Of a stretch of DNA of 45,683 bases, positions 25,069-33,551 are shown in pieces. The notes below the pieces were generated by a model. The model ran no database searches, was not told where the DNA came from, and saw only the letters and a program-made list of their open reading frames with translations. Where the stretch lies: contig JAHFVD010000030.1 of assembly GCA_023264735.1 (NCBI GenBank), positions 23,243 through 68,925 of the forward strand, read 5' to 3'. The position numbers were made by a program, and so were the translations under genes. This stretch comes from Mycobacterium sp. (lineage in GTDB: Bacteria; Actinomycetota; Actinomycetes; Mycobacteriales; Mycobacteriaceae). The number at the start of each line of letters is the position of its first letter. The stretch's first letter is position 1.

Positions 25069-26192
25069 TGTGCCGACTCGACCTTGAGGTCGACGAGGCC
25101 GGCAAGGGCGGCGCGGTGCGCGCCGGCAGTGCCGAAGGCGATCTGATCGGCCTTCGCCTTCTTCAGGTAGAGGTGCGTCGGGTGCTCCCAGGTCATGCCG
25201 ATGCCGCCCAAAAGCTGGACGGCCTCCTCAGCGGCATGGACCGCGATGTCGCTGCAATACGCCGCAGCGACGCGAGCGGCGATCGGGACGTCCTCCGCCG
25301 CGGCAATCGCCGCTGCGGCGTACCGAGCGGTCGCCGAGGCGGACTCCACCTCGGCGTACAGATCAGCAAGGCGATGCTTGAGCGCTTGGAAGCCGCCCAC
25401 CACGCGACCGAACTGCTTGCGCACCTTGAGGTAGGCGACGGTCTCCTGCAGGCACCAGCGCGCGATGCCGACTTGCTCGGAGGCCAGCAGCCCAGCGCCG
25501 ATCAGCAGGGCACTCCGCACCGCCGCCTCGCCGTCGGCGAGGGCGAGCTGGCCTGCGGTGCCGTCCAGCGTGACATCGGCGACCTGGCGGGTCATATCAA
25601 GGGAGACGACGGGCTCCACCGTCGCGTCACTGCGCTCGACGAGGTACAGCGCGATGCCATCGGCAGTCTTCGCGGGCACGACGAGCAGATCCGCCTCGAG
25701 CGCGCCCGCCACGCTGCGCACGGTGCCGGTGAGCCCACCATCGATCACTGTGACGTCGGGAAGCGGGCCGTCGGGCGCCGTAGAGAAAGGTACGACGAGC
25801 GCGGCGGTCCGTTCGCCCGCCGCCAGGGCGGCGATCACGTCGCGGGCCGTGTCGCTTTCGGCGCAGGCCAACAGTGCGGTCGTGGCCACGACCGAGCTGG
25901 TGAGGAACGGCACCGGTGCGGATGCCCGGCCAAGCTCCTCCAGCACCGCGGCGACCTCGACCGCCGAGGCTCCGGCGCCGCCGAGATCCTCAGGGACGAG
26001 CAGGCCAGCCAGGCCGATGTCGACGGCGAGGCCGCGCCACAGCGGCTCGACAACCGCCCGGTCGCCGTCGTACATCGGCGTGACCGCTTCGGGTGCGCAT
26101 CGGTCGGCGAGCAAGTCGCGCACGGCGCCACGGAGATCGCTCTCGACTTCGGTGGCGATCAGATCGAGGTCGGGTGCGTTGACGACGCTCAT
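25065..26192 (-). CDS. Acyl-CoA dehydrogenase (FadE-type), 375 aa
   Basis: FAD-dependent alpha,beta-dehydrogenation of an acyl-CoA. The N-terminal helical region ([41 protein letters not shown]) and C-terminal helices ([62 protein letters not shown]) fit the family. The middle is more diverged than in classical enzymes, as in the small subunit of mycobacterial heteromeric FadE pairs. It starts in the ATGA overlap with the other FadE at 26189, so the two are likely co-translated and may form an alpha2beta2 complex as known for steroid FadE pairs. Confidence 0.92.
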   Translation of the reverse strand: MSVVNAPDLDLIATEVESDLRGAVRDLLADRCAPEAVTPMYDGDRAVVEPLWRGLAVDIGLAGLLVPEDLGGAGASAVEVAAVLEELGRASAPVPFLTSSVVATTALLACAESDTARDVIAALAAGERTAALVVPFSTAPDGPLPDVTVIDGGLTGTVRSVAGALEADLLVVPAKTADGIALYLVERSDATVEPVVSLDMTRQVADVTLDGTAGQLALADGEAAVRSALLIGAGLLASEQVGIARWCLQETVAYLKVRKQFGRVVGGFQALKHRLADLYAEVESASATARYAAAAIAAAEDVPIAARVAAAYCSDIAVHAAEEAVQLLGGIGMTWEHPTHLYLKKAKADQIAFGTAGAHRAALAGLVDLKVESAQ

Positions 26193-27358
26193 TTGGCGAG
26201 TTCCTTCCACGGGCGGTTCTTGTCATTGCGGGCTTCCGCCGGGAGCCCGAGAACACGCTCGGCGACGATGTTGCGGATGATCTCGGAGGTGCCGCCCTCG
26301 ATGGAATTACCCTTGGCGCGCAGGTAGCGATAGCCCGCGTCCCGTCCGGTGAAGTCCACGTCGTCGGGTCGCACGAGCGTCCAGTCGGAGTAGCGCAGCC
26401 CGTCCTCACTCAGCAGCTCGACTTCGAGGCCGGACAGCTGCTGGGCGACGCGCGCGAAGAGCAGTTTCATCATCGAGCCCTCGGGGCCCGGTTGACCCGA
26501 AGAGAGTTTCTGCGCAAGTTGATTGCCTGTTATCCGGGTCGCCTCCGCGTCGACCCAGAGGCGTACCAACCGGTCCTGAAGCTCAGGGGTCTGCAACTCG
26601 GGGTGCTGGCGCCATGTCGTGGCCACCACGCCGACCATTCCTGCCTCCCGACCCGCACCCTTGCCGATCGACACCCGCTCGACGTTGAGGGTGGCGTTCG
26701 CGACCCGCCAGCCGTCGCCCACCGCGGCGACCCGCTGGCTGTCCGGAATACGGACGTCGGTGAGAAAGACCTCGTTGAATTCGGCTTCACCGGTGATCTG
26801 GCGCAGCGGCCTGACGTCCACACCCGGATCGTTCATATCGCACAGGAAGTAGGTCAGGCCGGCGTGCTTAACCGCCTCCGGATCGGTCCGCGCGACCAGG
26901 ATCGCGAAGCGAGCCGAATGTGCTTTGGACGTCCACACCTTCTGGCCGTTGACGATCCAGTCATCGCCGTCGCGCACCGCTCTCGTGGAGACGTTCGCGA
27001 GATCGGACCCGGCGCCGGGTTCGCTGAACAATTGGCACCAGACCTCCTCCCCGGTCCACAGCGGTCGGAGGTAGCGATGCTTCTGCTCGTCGGTTCCGCA
27101 GGCCAGGATGGTGGGAGCCGCCATGCCCAAGCCGATGGCGTTGCTCTTCGGACGGTTGGAGGGCGCGCCCGCTTCCTCGAACAGCCGATCCACCTCTGGC
27201 TGCAGCGTCTGAGAAAGTCCCTGTCCGCCAAGGCCCTTCGGGTAGGCGACCCACGCCAGCCCGGCGTCGAACCGGGCCCGCAAGAACTCCAGTCGGTCTT
27301 CCGTGGCCGGGTCGTGGGCCGCGAGGAACGCCTCCACCAGCTGGTGCACGTCGCTCAT
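26189..27358 (-). CDS. Acyl-CoA dehydrogenase (FadE-type), 389 aa
   Basis: The FAD-binding loop is clear (WCQLFSEPGAGSDLANVSTRAVRDGDDWIVNGQKVWTSKAH) and the C-terminal IEGGTSEIIRNIVAERVLGLP is typical of FAD contacts. Start ATG 27358 gives MSDVHQLVEAFLAAH; the frame continues upstream only as shadow. It pairs with the FadE at 25065 and lies 25 bp after the APH-type kinase. With that kinase and the HAD protein it makes a split version of the ACAD10 architecture. The substrate may be a branched or hydroxylated acyl-CoA. Confidence 0.93.
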   Translation of the reverse strand: MSDVHQLVEAFLAAHDPATEDRLEFLRARFDAGLAWVAYPKGLGGQGLSQTLQPEVDRLFEEAGAPSNRPKSNAIGLGMAAPTILACGTDEQKHRYLRPLWTGEEVWCQLFSEPGAGSDLANVSTRAVRDGDDWIVNGQKVWTSKAHSARFAILVARTDPEAVKHAGLTYFLCDMNDPGVDVRPLRQITGEAEFNEVFLTDVRIPDSQRVAAVGDGWRVANATLNVERVSIGKGAGREAGMVGVVATTWRQHPELQTPELQDRLVRLWVDAEATRITGNQLAQKLSSGQPGPEGSMMKLLFARVAQQLSGLEVELLSEDGLRYSDWTLVRPDDVDFTGRDAGYRYLRAKGNSIEGGTSEIIRNIVAERVLGLPAEARNDKNRPWKELAK

Positions 27359-27383
27359 GACCGCGCCTCGTAGTCGAAGTCCA

Positions 27384-28421
27384 TCATTTGTTCTCCTTGA
27401 GTGCGTCGAGGCCTGCTTCCAGCAGCGGCTGGATCGTCTCCCCGATTTGGTCGAAGCCGCCGCCGACGGTCTGGCCGTGGAGGTAGCGATAGTGGATCCC
27501 CTCGAGGATCGCGGCGAGCTTGAAGGCCGCGAGGCCGAGGTAGAAGCCGAAGCCGGAGAGGTCGCGGTCGCTGCCGTACGAGTACCGCTCGATGATCGCC
27601 CGCTCGTCGAGAAAACCGGGCGCCGCCGACACGTCGCTCGTCGAGTCGTCGCCCTCACCTGCAGCTGCGCCCAGGCGGAAGTAAACGAGCATCAACGCCA
27701 AATCTGTCAGCGGGTCGCCGAGGGTGGCCATCTCCCAGTCGAGGACGGCGGTCACCTGATCGGCCTGGTCGACCAGGACGTTGTCGAGCCGGAAGTCACC
27801 GTGCACGATGCCCGCTGCGGACTCGGCTGGCACTGAATCCGCGAGTCTGCGGTGTAGCTCGTCGGCGGCCGGCAGGTCACGGGTATACGACGCCTCGAGC
27901 TGCTTCTTCCAGCGTGCAACCTGGCGACCGAGGAATCCGTCGGGGCGGCCGAAGTCGGTGAGACCGACGGACGCCGGATCGACCGCGTGCAACGCGGCGA
28001 GCGTGTCGATGAGGCGTTCGGAGATCGTGCGGGTTCGCTCGGGCCCGAGCGGTTCGAGCTCGGCCGCCCGGCGGTACGGCGTGCCCACACACCGCTCCAT
28101 GACGTAGAAGTCCGCGCCGATGACCGAGGGCTTGGTGCACATGGCGAAGGTCCGCGGGACCGGTACCGCGGTGTCTTGGAGCGCCGACATGACGCGGTAC
28201 TCGCGGGCCATGTCATGGGCTGTCGCGAGCACGTGGCCGAGCGGCGGCCGACGGACGATCCACTCGTGCGCGCCGTCGGTCACGACGTAGGTCAGGTTGG
28301 ACCTCCCGCCGGCGATCAGCGTCGCCCGCAGCTTGTCGCCGGAGCCAGGGACCTGGGCCGCGAACCACGTGCCGAGGGCGTCGAGGTCGAGGCCCGGAGG
28401 CGCTTCGCTGGTCGTCGTCAC
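27384..28421 (-). CDS. APH-type phosphotransferase (ACAD10/11 kinase-like), 345 aa
   Basis: Protein-kinase-like fold of the aminoglycoside phosphotransferase family, in the branch found fused to animal ACAD10/ACAD11. The nucleotide-binding segment is GGRSNLTYVVTDGAHEWIVRRPP, the catalytic loop is GIVHGDFRLDNVLVD (Asp and Asn present) and the metal-binding motif is AVLDWEMATLGDP. In ACAD10/11 and in bacterial LvaA the kinase phosphorylates a 4-hydroxyacyl-CoA. GTG 28421 overlaps the MaoC stop (GTGA). Its context between MaoC and two FadE genes supports an acyl-CoA substrate and not an antibiotic. Confidence 0.9.
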   Translation of the reverse strand: MTTTSEAPPGLDLDALGTWFAAQVPGSGDKLRATLIAGGRSNLTYVVTDGAHEWIVRRPPLGHVLATAHDMAREYRVMSALQDTAVPVPRTFAMCTKPSVIGADFYVMERCVGTPYRRAAELEPLGPERTRTISERLIDTLAALHAVDPASVGLTDFGRPDGFLGRQVARWKKQLEASYTRDLPAADELHRRLADSVPAESAAGIVHGDFRLDNVLVDQADQVTAVLDWEMATLGDPLTDLALMLVYFRLGAAAGEGDDSTSDVSAAPGFLDERAIIERYSYGSDRDLSGFGFYLGLAAFKLAAILEGIHYRYLHGQTVGGGFDQIGETIQPLLEAGLDALKENK

Positions 28422-28870
28422 GGCACCACCACGGCAAGCATGTCGGCCACGCAGGCCGGCTTGTCGCTGCCGTCCAGCTCGATCGTGACCCGGGTGGCGA
28501 CCTGGTAGCCCAGCTTGTTCGGCGTGACCGCGGTCAGCTCCACGGCCGCCCGGACGCGCGAGCCGACCGGCACCGGCGAGGGGAAGCGGAGCTTGTCGGC
28601 ACCGTAGTTGACGGCCATCGTCACGCCCTCGACCGTGTAGACCTGCCAGGTGAGCATCGGCAGCAGGCTCAGCGTGAGGAAGCCGTGCGCGACGGTCGCT
28701 CCGAACGGGCCCTCGGCCGCCCTCGTCGGGTCGACGTGGATCCATTGGTGGTCGCCCGTTGCCGCCGCGAAGGCGTCGATCTGGTCCTGGTCAATTGTGT
28801 GCCACTCGGAGTGCCCGAGGTGCGTGCCCACGGCGTTCTCGAGTTCGGCGATGCCGTCGAAGACCCTCAT
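28418..28870 (-). CDS. MaoC-family dehydratase, 150 aa
   Basis: Hot-dog fold (R)-type enoyl-CoA hydratase. The hydratase motif is visible as the Asp/His region IDAFAAATGDHQWIHVDPTRA, followed by GPFGATVAHGFLTLSLLP. Single-domain length. It begins in the ATGA overlap with the SDR and ends in the GTGA overlap with the kinase. It would hydrate an enoyl-CoA made by the FadE proteins, with an SDR then oxidising the product. Confidence 0.93.
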   Translation of the reverse strand: MRVFDGIAELENAVGTHLGHSEWHTIDQDQIDAFAAATGDHQWIHVDPTRAAEGPFGATVAHGFLTLSLLPMLTWQVYTVEGVTMAVNYGADKLRFPSPVPVGSRVRAAVELTAVTPNKLGYQVATRVTIELDGSDKPACVADMLAVVVP

Positions 28871-29628
28871 GCCTTCGGCCCGCCCGCGAGGTAGAGCACC
28901 TGACCGGAGACGAAGCCGGCGCCCTCGCTGGCGAAGAACGAGACCGCGTGCGCGACGTCGGCCGGCAGGCCGGAGCGCCCAACGGGGATCTCCTTGATCA
29001 GGAAGGCCCTGAAGTCGTCGAACGGCACACCCATCCGCTCCGCGGTGGCCTTCGTCATGTCGGTCTCGATGAACCCCGGCGCAACCGCGTTGGCGGTCAC
29101 GCCATACCTGCCCAGCTCGATGGCCAATGTCTTGGTGAGGCCCTGGATCCCGGCCTTGGCTGCGGCGTAGTTGGCCTGGCCGCGGTTGCCCAGCGCAGAC
29201 GTGCTCGACAGGTTCACGATGCGGCCCCAACCCGCCTTGGTCATGTAGGCCTGCACGGCGCGGGTCATGAGGAAGGTTCCGCGCAGGTGGACGTTCATCA
29301 CAGCGTCCCAGTCGCCAGCGGTCATCTTGAACAGCAGGTTGTCGCGGAGGACGCCGGCGTTGTTGACCAGCACGGTCGGCTCGCCCAGCTCGGCGGCGAC
29401 CCGCTCGACCGCGGCCTGGACCGCCTCCTCGTCGGCGACGTCGACGCCGACGGCGAGTGCCCGGCCGCCGGTCGCCTCGATCTCCGCCACGACGGGCTTG
29501 CAAGCGGCCTCGTCGAGGTCGAGGACGGCGACGGCGAAGCCGTCGGCGGCGAGCCGCTGTGCGATGCCGGCGCCGATACCGCGTGCCGCTCCCGTCACGA
29601 TGGCGGTCCTGGTCGTGGTGGTGGTCAT
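28867..29628 (-). CDS. SDR, FabG-like 3-oxoacyl reductase/dehydrogenase, 253 aa
   Basis: TGAARGIG cofactor motif at residues 12-19, NNAGVLRD, catalytic Ser in NLSSTSAL, YAAAK and the FabG-like NAVAPGFIETDMT. The beta-oxidation role would be oxidation of a 3-hydroxyacyl-CoA. It overlaps both neighbours by ATGA (HAD upstream, MaoC downstream). Confidence 0.94.
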   Translation of the reverse strand: MTTTTTRTAIVTGAARGIGAGIAQRLAADGFAVAVLDLDEAACKPVVAEIEATGGRALAVGVDVADEEAVQAAVERVAAELGEPTVLVNNAGVLRDNLLFKMTAGDWDAVMNVHLRGTFLMTRAVQAYMTKAGWGRIVNLSSTSALGNRGQANYAAAKAGIQGLTKTLAIELGRYGVTANAVAPGFIETDMTKATAERMGVPFDDFRAFLIKEIPVGRSGLPADVAHAVSFFASEGAGFVSGQVLYLAGGPKA

Positions 29629-30284
29629 GCTGTCGCTCCTGTGGGGTGGGGGTTGAGGCTCGGCACGAGTTCGGCCAGGGCGGCGCGGGTGGAGGGATGG
29701 TCGACGTGGAACAAAGCCTGTAGGCCGATTGCCCGCGCACCGAGCACGTTCGGCTCGGCGTCGTCGATGAAGAGCACCCGGTCGGCGGGTAGGCAGAGCC
29801 GGTCCAGGGCGAGCTCGTAGATGGCGGCGTGGGGCTTGCGCAGTCCCACCTCGCCGGAGATCACGACCGGGTCGAGCAAGGCGTCGATCAGCGCGCGGGG
29901 GTATGTGTGAGACCAGCTGTTGGAAAGCAGGCCGACCTTCAGGCCGGCCGCGCGCAGCTCCTCGGCCAGCGCGAACATCGCCGGGTCGGGCTGCATGCCC
30001 GCGAAGAGCCGCCCGAGGATTCCGTCGGGCACGACCGCGCGCCCGTCGGTAGTCCGCAGTTCGGCCGCGAGCAGTACCTCGAAGTCCGCCACGGTGAGGT
30101 CACCCGTCTCAAGCCGGTGGATGGGCGTCCCGTCTTCTGCCTCCGAGGACAGCCACGCGTGCAACGTGCGCGAGAACGACTGGGGCTCGATCGCGTCTGC
30201 GGCCAGCCAGCTGGCGATCGAGTGCTTCACCGGACCGGTGAGCACGCCGCCGTAGTCGAAGAGGACCGCGTCGATCACCTGCAT
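29625..30284 (-). CDS. HAD-family hydrolase (ACAD10/sEH N-domain-like), 219 aa
   Basis: HAD fold with motif I FDYGGV (nucleophile Asp10; the usual second Asp is Gly12), motif II LLSNSW, motif III Lys in GLRKPHAAIYELAL and motif IV FIDDAEPN. The sequence best fits the N-terminal domain family of soluble epoxide hydrolase and ACAD10. The DxG in motif I is also seen in that branch and may mean altered or lost phosphatase activity. Its place beside the kinase and FadE genes matches the HAD-APH-ACAD order of the fused animal protein. Confidence 0.9.
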   Translation of the reverse strand: MQVIDAVLFDYGGVLTGPVKHSIASWLAADAIEPQSFSRTLHAWLSSEAEDGTPIHRLETGDLTVADFEVLLAAELRTTDGRAVVPDGILGRLFAGMQPDPAMFALAEELRAAGLKVGLLSNSWSHTYPRALIDALLDPVVISGEVGLRKPHAAIYELALDRLCLPADRVLFIDDAEPNVLGARAIGLQALFHVDHPSTRAALAELVPSLNPHPTGATA

Positions 30285-30287
30285 GGC

Positions 30288-31046
30288 TCACTCACCCACG
30301 CTCTGGAGGCTGACGCCGCCATCGATGACGACGGTTTGTCCGGTGAGCCACGCGGCGTCGTCGGAGAGCAGGAATGCGACGACACCGCCGATGTCCTCAG
30401 GTACGCCGAGCCGCTTGAGGGGATACGCCGCGGTGACTTCGTCCTCGCGGCCCTCGTATAGCTTCGTGGCGAACTTTGTCTTCACCACAGCCGGAGCGAC
30501 GGCGTTGATCCGGATGTCCGGGCCAAGCTCGACCGCCATCAACTCGGTGAGCGAGTTCAGCATCGCCTTGCTGGCGCCGTAGAACCCGATGCCCGGCGCC
30601 GTACGGACGCTGGAGAGCGAGGAGACGTTGACGATCGCGCCGCCGTGCTCCTTCATCCAGGCCCGGTGGACCTGCTGGACCCACGAGACCGCGGCGATGC
30701 AGTTGACCTCGACGATCTTGCGAGCAGCGGCCAGGTCGAGATCGACGAGCGGCCCGTAGACGGGATTGATTCCCGTGTTGTTGACAAGGAAGTCGATGCT
30801 GCCGAAGGTCTCGATCGCCTGGTGCACTACGTCGGACTGGTGGTCGGCGTCGTCGGCACGGCCCGCGACGGCGAGTGCCACGTCCGGCCCGCCGAGGTGG
30901 GCGACCGCCTCGTCCAGCGCCTCCTTCTTACGCGCGGTGATGACGACGTGGGCACCGTCGGCGACCAGCCGCTCGGCGATGGCGAGCCCGATGCCGCGGC
31001 TCGCGCCGGTGACGACCGCGGTCTTGCCTTCAAAACGCTTAGCCAT
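30288..31046 (-). CDS. Short-chain dehydrogenase/reductase, 252 aa
   Basis: TGASRGIG cofactor motif, YGASK catalytic pair and VSSLSS serine; the usual NNAG reads NNTG. It strongly resembles the SDR at 40241 (both have INPVYGPL or NRAYGPL after NNTG/NNAG, then a motif ending WMKEHGG or WMGEHGG), so the two are paralogues in the two kinase-containing operons. ATG 31046 is chosen; the upstream frame is Arg/His-rich shadow. It ends 3 bp before the HAD gene. Confidence 0.93.
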   Translation of the reverse strand: MAKRFEGKTAVVTGASRGIGLAIAERLVADGAHVVITARKKEALDEAVAHLGGPDVALAVAGRADDADHQSDVVHQAIETFGSIDFLVNNTGINPVYGPLVDLDLAAARKIVEVNCIAAVSWVQQVHRAWMKEHGGAIVNVSSLSSVRTAPGIGFYGASKAMLNSLTELMAVELGPDIRINAVAPAVVKTKFATKLYEGREDEVTAAYPLKRLGVPEDIGGVVAFLLSDDAAWLTGQTVVIDGGVSLQSVGE

Positions 31047-31057
31047 GTCGGCGCCTC

Positions 31058-32275
31058 TCAGCTCAGCCGCTCGATGACCATGGCCATGCCCATACCGCCG
31101 CCGACACACATGGACTCGACGCCGAACTGCTTGTCATGCCACTGCAGCGAGTTGATGAGCGTGGCGGCGATGCGGGCTCCTGTCATGCCGAACGGGTGGC
31201 CGACGGCGATCGCGCCGCCGTTGACGTTGAGCTTGTCCAGCGGGATGCCGAGCTGCTGCGCGGATCCGAGCGACTGGACCGCGAACGCCTCGTTGATCTC
31301 GAACAGGTCGATGTCGGCCAGGTCCATCCCGGCGTTGCGCAGCGCGGCCGGGATCGCCTCGACCGGCCCGAGGCCCATGATCTCCGGGGAGAGTGCGGTG
31401 ACTGCCGTGGAGACGATCCGCGCCAGCGGCGTGAGGCCGAGCTCCTTGGCTTTGGTGTCGCTCACGATGACCAGCGCGGCGGCACCGTCGTTGAGCGGGC
31501 ATGCGTTGCCCGCCGTCACCGTGCCGTCGGGGCGGAAGGCCGGCTTGAGCTGGCTGACGCCCTCGATCGTCGTGCCGGGCCGCGGGCCGTCGTCGGCGGA
31601 GACGACGGTTCCGTCGGGCAGCGTGACCGGCGTGATCTCGCGGGCCCAGAAGCCCTCCTCGATCCGCTGACAGGCCAAATTCTGACTGCGGACGGCGAAC
31701 TCGTCCTGCTCCTGGCGCGACATGCCGAGGAGTTGTGCGACGTTCTCCGCGGTCTGGCCCATGGCGATGTACAGGTCGGGCAGTTCTCCGGTGGTCCGCG
31801 GGTCGACCCACGTCTGCGCACCGCCGCCTGCGCGCTTGTCGCTGAGTGCCTGCGCGTCGGCGAAGGCAGGGTTCTGTGCCGCCGGGTCGTCGGACCAGCC
31901 GTTGACGAAACGGCTCACCGTCTCGACGCCGGCCGAGATGTAGGCGTGGCCCTCGCCCGCCTTGATCGCGTGAAACGCCATCCGGGTGGTCTGCAGGCTG
32001 CTCGAGCAGTACCGGTTGACGGTGACGCCGGGCAGGTGGTCCATCCCGCTCAGGACGGCGACCGCGCGTCCCAAGTTGTTGCCCGATTCCCCTGCGGGCT
32101 GGCCCACGCCCAGGATCAGGTCGGCCACATCGGTCGGGTCGAGCTCGGGCACCTTGGCCAGCGCCGCCTGGACCATCTGGACGGCGAGGTCGTCAGGGCG
32201 CATTTCCTTCAGCGAGCCCTTGACGGCCCGGCCGATCGGCGAGCGGGCGGTGGAGACGATGACGGCTTCGGGCAT
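31058..32275 (-). CDS. Acetyl-CoA acyltransferase (thiolase), 405 aa
   Basis: Final beta-oxidation step, cleaving a 3-oxoacyl-CoA. The nucleophile is Cys90 in VNRYCSSSLQT; the C-terminal motifs NGGAIAVGHPFGMTGAR (His) and MCVGGGMGMAM (second Cys) are present. The length is standard. First gene of the minus-strand operon that runs to 24703, divergent from the TetR gene at 32435. A GAAAGG ribosome binding site precedes the ATG. Confidence 0.95.
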   Translation of the reverse strand: MPEAVIVSTARSPIGRAVKGSLKEMRPDDLAVQMVQAALAKVPELDPTDVADLILGVGQPAGESGNNLGRAVAVLSGMDHLPGVTVNRYCSSSLQTTRMAFHAIKAGEGHAYISAGVETVSRFVNGWSDDPAAQNPAFADAQALSDKRAGGGAQTWVDPRTTGELPDLYIAMGQTAENVAQLLGMSRQEQDEFAVRSQNLACQRIEEGFWAREITPVTLPDGTVVSADDGPRPGTTIEGVSQLKPAFRPDGTVTAGNACPLNDGAAALVIVSDTKAKELGLTPLARIVSTAVTALSPEIMGLGPVEAIPAALRNAGMDLADIDLFEINEAFAVQSLGSAQQLGIPLDKLNVNGGAIAVGHPFGMTGARIAATLINSLQWHDKQFGVESMCVGGGMGMAMVIERLS

Positions 32276-32298
32276 GAAATGCAGCCTTTCTAGATGAC

Positions 32299-32312
32299 TA
32301 AGCGCTTGCTTA
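32299..32312. promoter_or_regulatory. Inverted repeat, probable TetR operator
   Basis: TAAGCGCTTGCTTA has perfect TAAGC/GCTTA arms around a 4-bp centre, in the gap between the divergent thiolase and TetR genes. Site size and position suit autoregulation and control of the nine-gene acyl-CoA operon by the TetR at 32435. Confidence 0.6.
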
Positions 32313-32434
32313 CCCGCTACTATGGGGCACGACGCTGCCGTTCGTCAACCAGACAGATGGGCGGGATTCTTGTGAGTCGCGCCGCGAAGCTCCTCCTCGA
32401 TGATGTCCCTACCGACCGAGACAATGGATCCGCG

Positions 32435-33034
32435 ATGACAGCACAGCCCGACCTCTCCCGCGCCGACGCGACGCGCGCCCGACTGCTCGAAGCCGCGGTC
32501 ACCGCGTTCGCGGAGAAGGGCTTCCACGCCACGACGACGCGCGACATCGCCTCGGCGGCCGGTATGAGCCCTGCGGCGCTCTACGTCCACCACAAGTCCA
32601 AGGAAGAGTTGCTCTACCTCATCTCCAAGGAGGGACACGAGCACGTCTTACGGCTCATCCGGGAGGCCATCGCGTCCAGCGCCATGCCCGTCGACGCGCT
32701 GCGCAGGGTGGTTCGCGATTACGCCGCCCACCACGCCCGCGACCATATCGGCGCCCGCGTGATCAATTACGAGCTGGCAGCCTTAGCGCCCGACCACCTC
32801 GCAGAGATCCGCCGCCTTCGGCACGAGACCGAAGACGAGATCCGCTGCCTCGTCGCGCACGGAGTCGACGCCGGACAGTTCCACGTCCGTGACCCACGTA
32901 TCGCTACAGCTGCCCTGCTCTCCCTCGGCATCGACCTCGCCCGCTGGTACCGCGACGGCGGCCGCTGGACGCCCGACGAGATCGGCGAGGAGTACGCCGA
33001 CATCGCACTCCGCATCGTCGCTGCCGAGGTCTGA
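32435..33034 (+). CDS. TetR-family transcriptional regulator, 199 aa
   Basis: TetR HTH at about residues 15-60 (LLEAAVTAFAEKGFHATTTRDIASAAGMSPAALYVHHKSKEELLYL), then a helical effector domain. ATG 32435 gives a usual N-terminus; the longer frame from 32294 would include the operator. It is divergent from the thiolase operon and likely senses an acyl-CoA intermediate. A different palindrome at 33066 directly follows the gene. Confidence 0.92.
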   Translation: MTAQPDLSRADATRARLLEAAVTAFAEKGFHATTTRDIASAAGMSPAALYVHHKSKEELLYLISKEGHEHVLRLIREAIASSAMPVDALRRVVRDYAAHHARDHIGARVINYELAALAPDHLAEIRRLRHETEDEIRCLVAHGVDAGQFHVRDPRIATAALLSLGIDLARWYRDGGRWTPDEIGEEYADIALRIVAAEV

Positions 33035-33065
33035 CATGGCCGTGTACTACGGGCAATTGACTTCG

Positions 33066-33085
33066 TAGAGAACGCTCTCTATCGT
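33066..33085 (+). promoter_or_regulatory. Shared operator/-10 element, site 1
   Basis: TAGAGAACGCTCTCTATCGT: a 16-bp near-palindrome (14 of 16 symmetric positions) whose last bases form a TANNNT -10 box. The same layout recurs at 35104 and 43335. It lies 44 bp before the start at 33129. Confidence 0.6.
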
Positions 33086-33128
33086 CGGCAGATAGTCAAC
33101 AGGAGTCGGTCATGAAGGAGAGCACCAC

Positions 33129-33551
33129 ATGAGCACGCTTGCAGGAGACCTCGCCCGCGCGTTGGGCGACGTCGACGCGATGCAGAAGTTGTACGCCGAT
33201 GACATCAGTTGGACACTGCCTCTCAGCCTGGGGCGGATCGGCGGCACCCACACCGGCAAGGACGCCGTTATCGCCTTCAACAAGATTTCCCTGGGGCCGT
33301 ACGGCAAGTCGAGCACGACGGCCGAGATCCACCACGAGTTCGGTGCGGGCGACTTCAGCGCGGCCCGTTTCACCACTCGCTCGACTGTCAAGGCGACCGA
33401 CGAGGCTTACGAGAACGAGTATGCATTGATCGTCCGTGGGCGCGACGGCAAGATTTCCGAGGTTCACGAGTACCTCGACACGCTCAACGTGATGCAGTAC
33501 GACGGGTTGCGACGTTTCCTGCCGCAGATCCCGGGGGTGGTGGTTTCGTGA
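33129..33551 (+). CDS. SnoaL/ketosteroid-isomerase-like protein, 140 aa
   Basis: NTF2-like fold: MQKLYADDISWTLPLSLGRIGGTHTGKDAVIAF, then strands ending in RDGKISEVHEYLDT, typical of SnoaL-like proteins. Members isomerise, hydrolyse or just bind small lipophilic ligands; no catalytic role can be set here. An AAGGAG ribosome binding site lies 8 bases before the ATG. The stop overlaps the next gene's GTG (GTGA). Controlled by the operator at 33066. Confidence 0.88.
   Translation: MSTLAGDLARALGDVDAMQKLYADDISWTLPLSLGRIGGTHTGKDAVIAFNKISLGPYGKSSTTAEIHHEFGAGDFSAARFTTRSTVKATDEAYENEYALIVRGRDGKISEVHEYLDTLNVMQYDGLRRFLPQIPGVVVS

Noticed and set aside
27384..28421. Antibiotic (aminoglycoside) resistance kinase
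   Set aside because: The APH fold is present, but the sequence and operon context fit the ACAD10/11 acyl-CoA branch.
28871..29740. Minus-strand extension of the MaoC frame
   Set aside because: The extension is Arg/Gly-rich shadow of the SDR gene; MaoC starts at 28870 in an ATGA overlap.
33209..33547. Upstream extension of the MDR reductase
   Set aside because: It overlaps the SnoaL-like gene out of frame and is not family-like.
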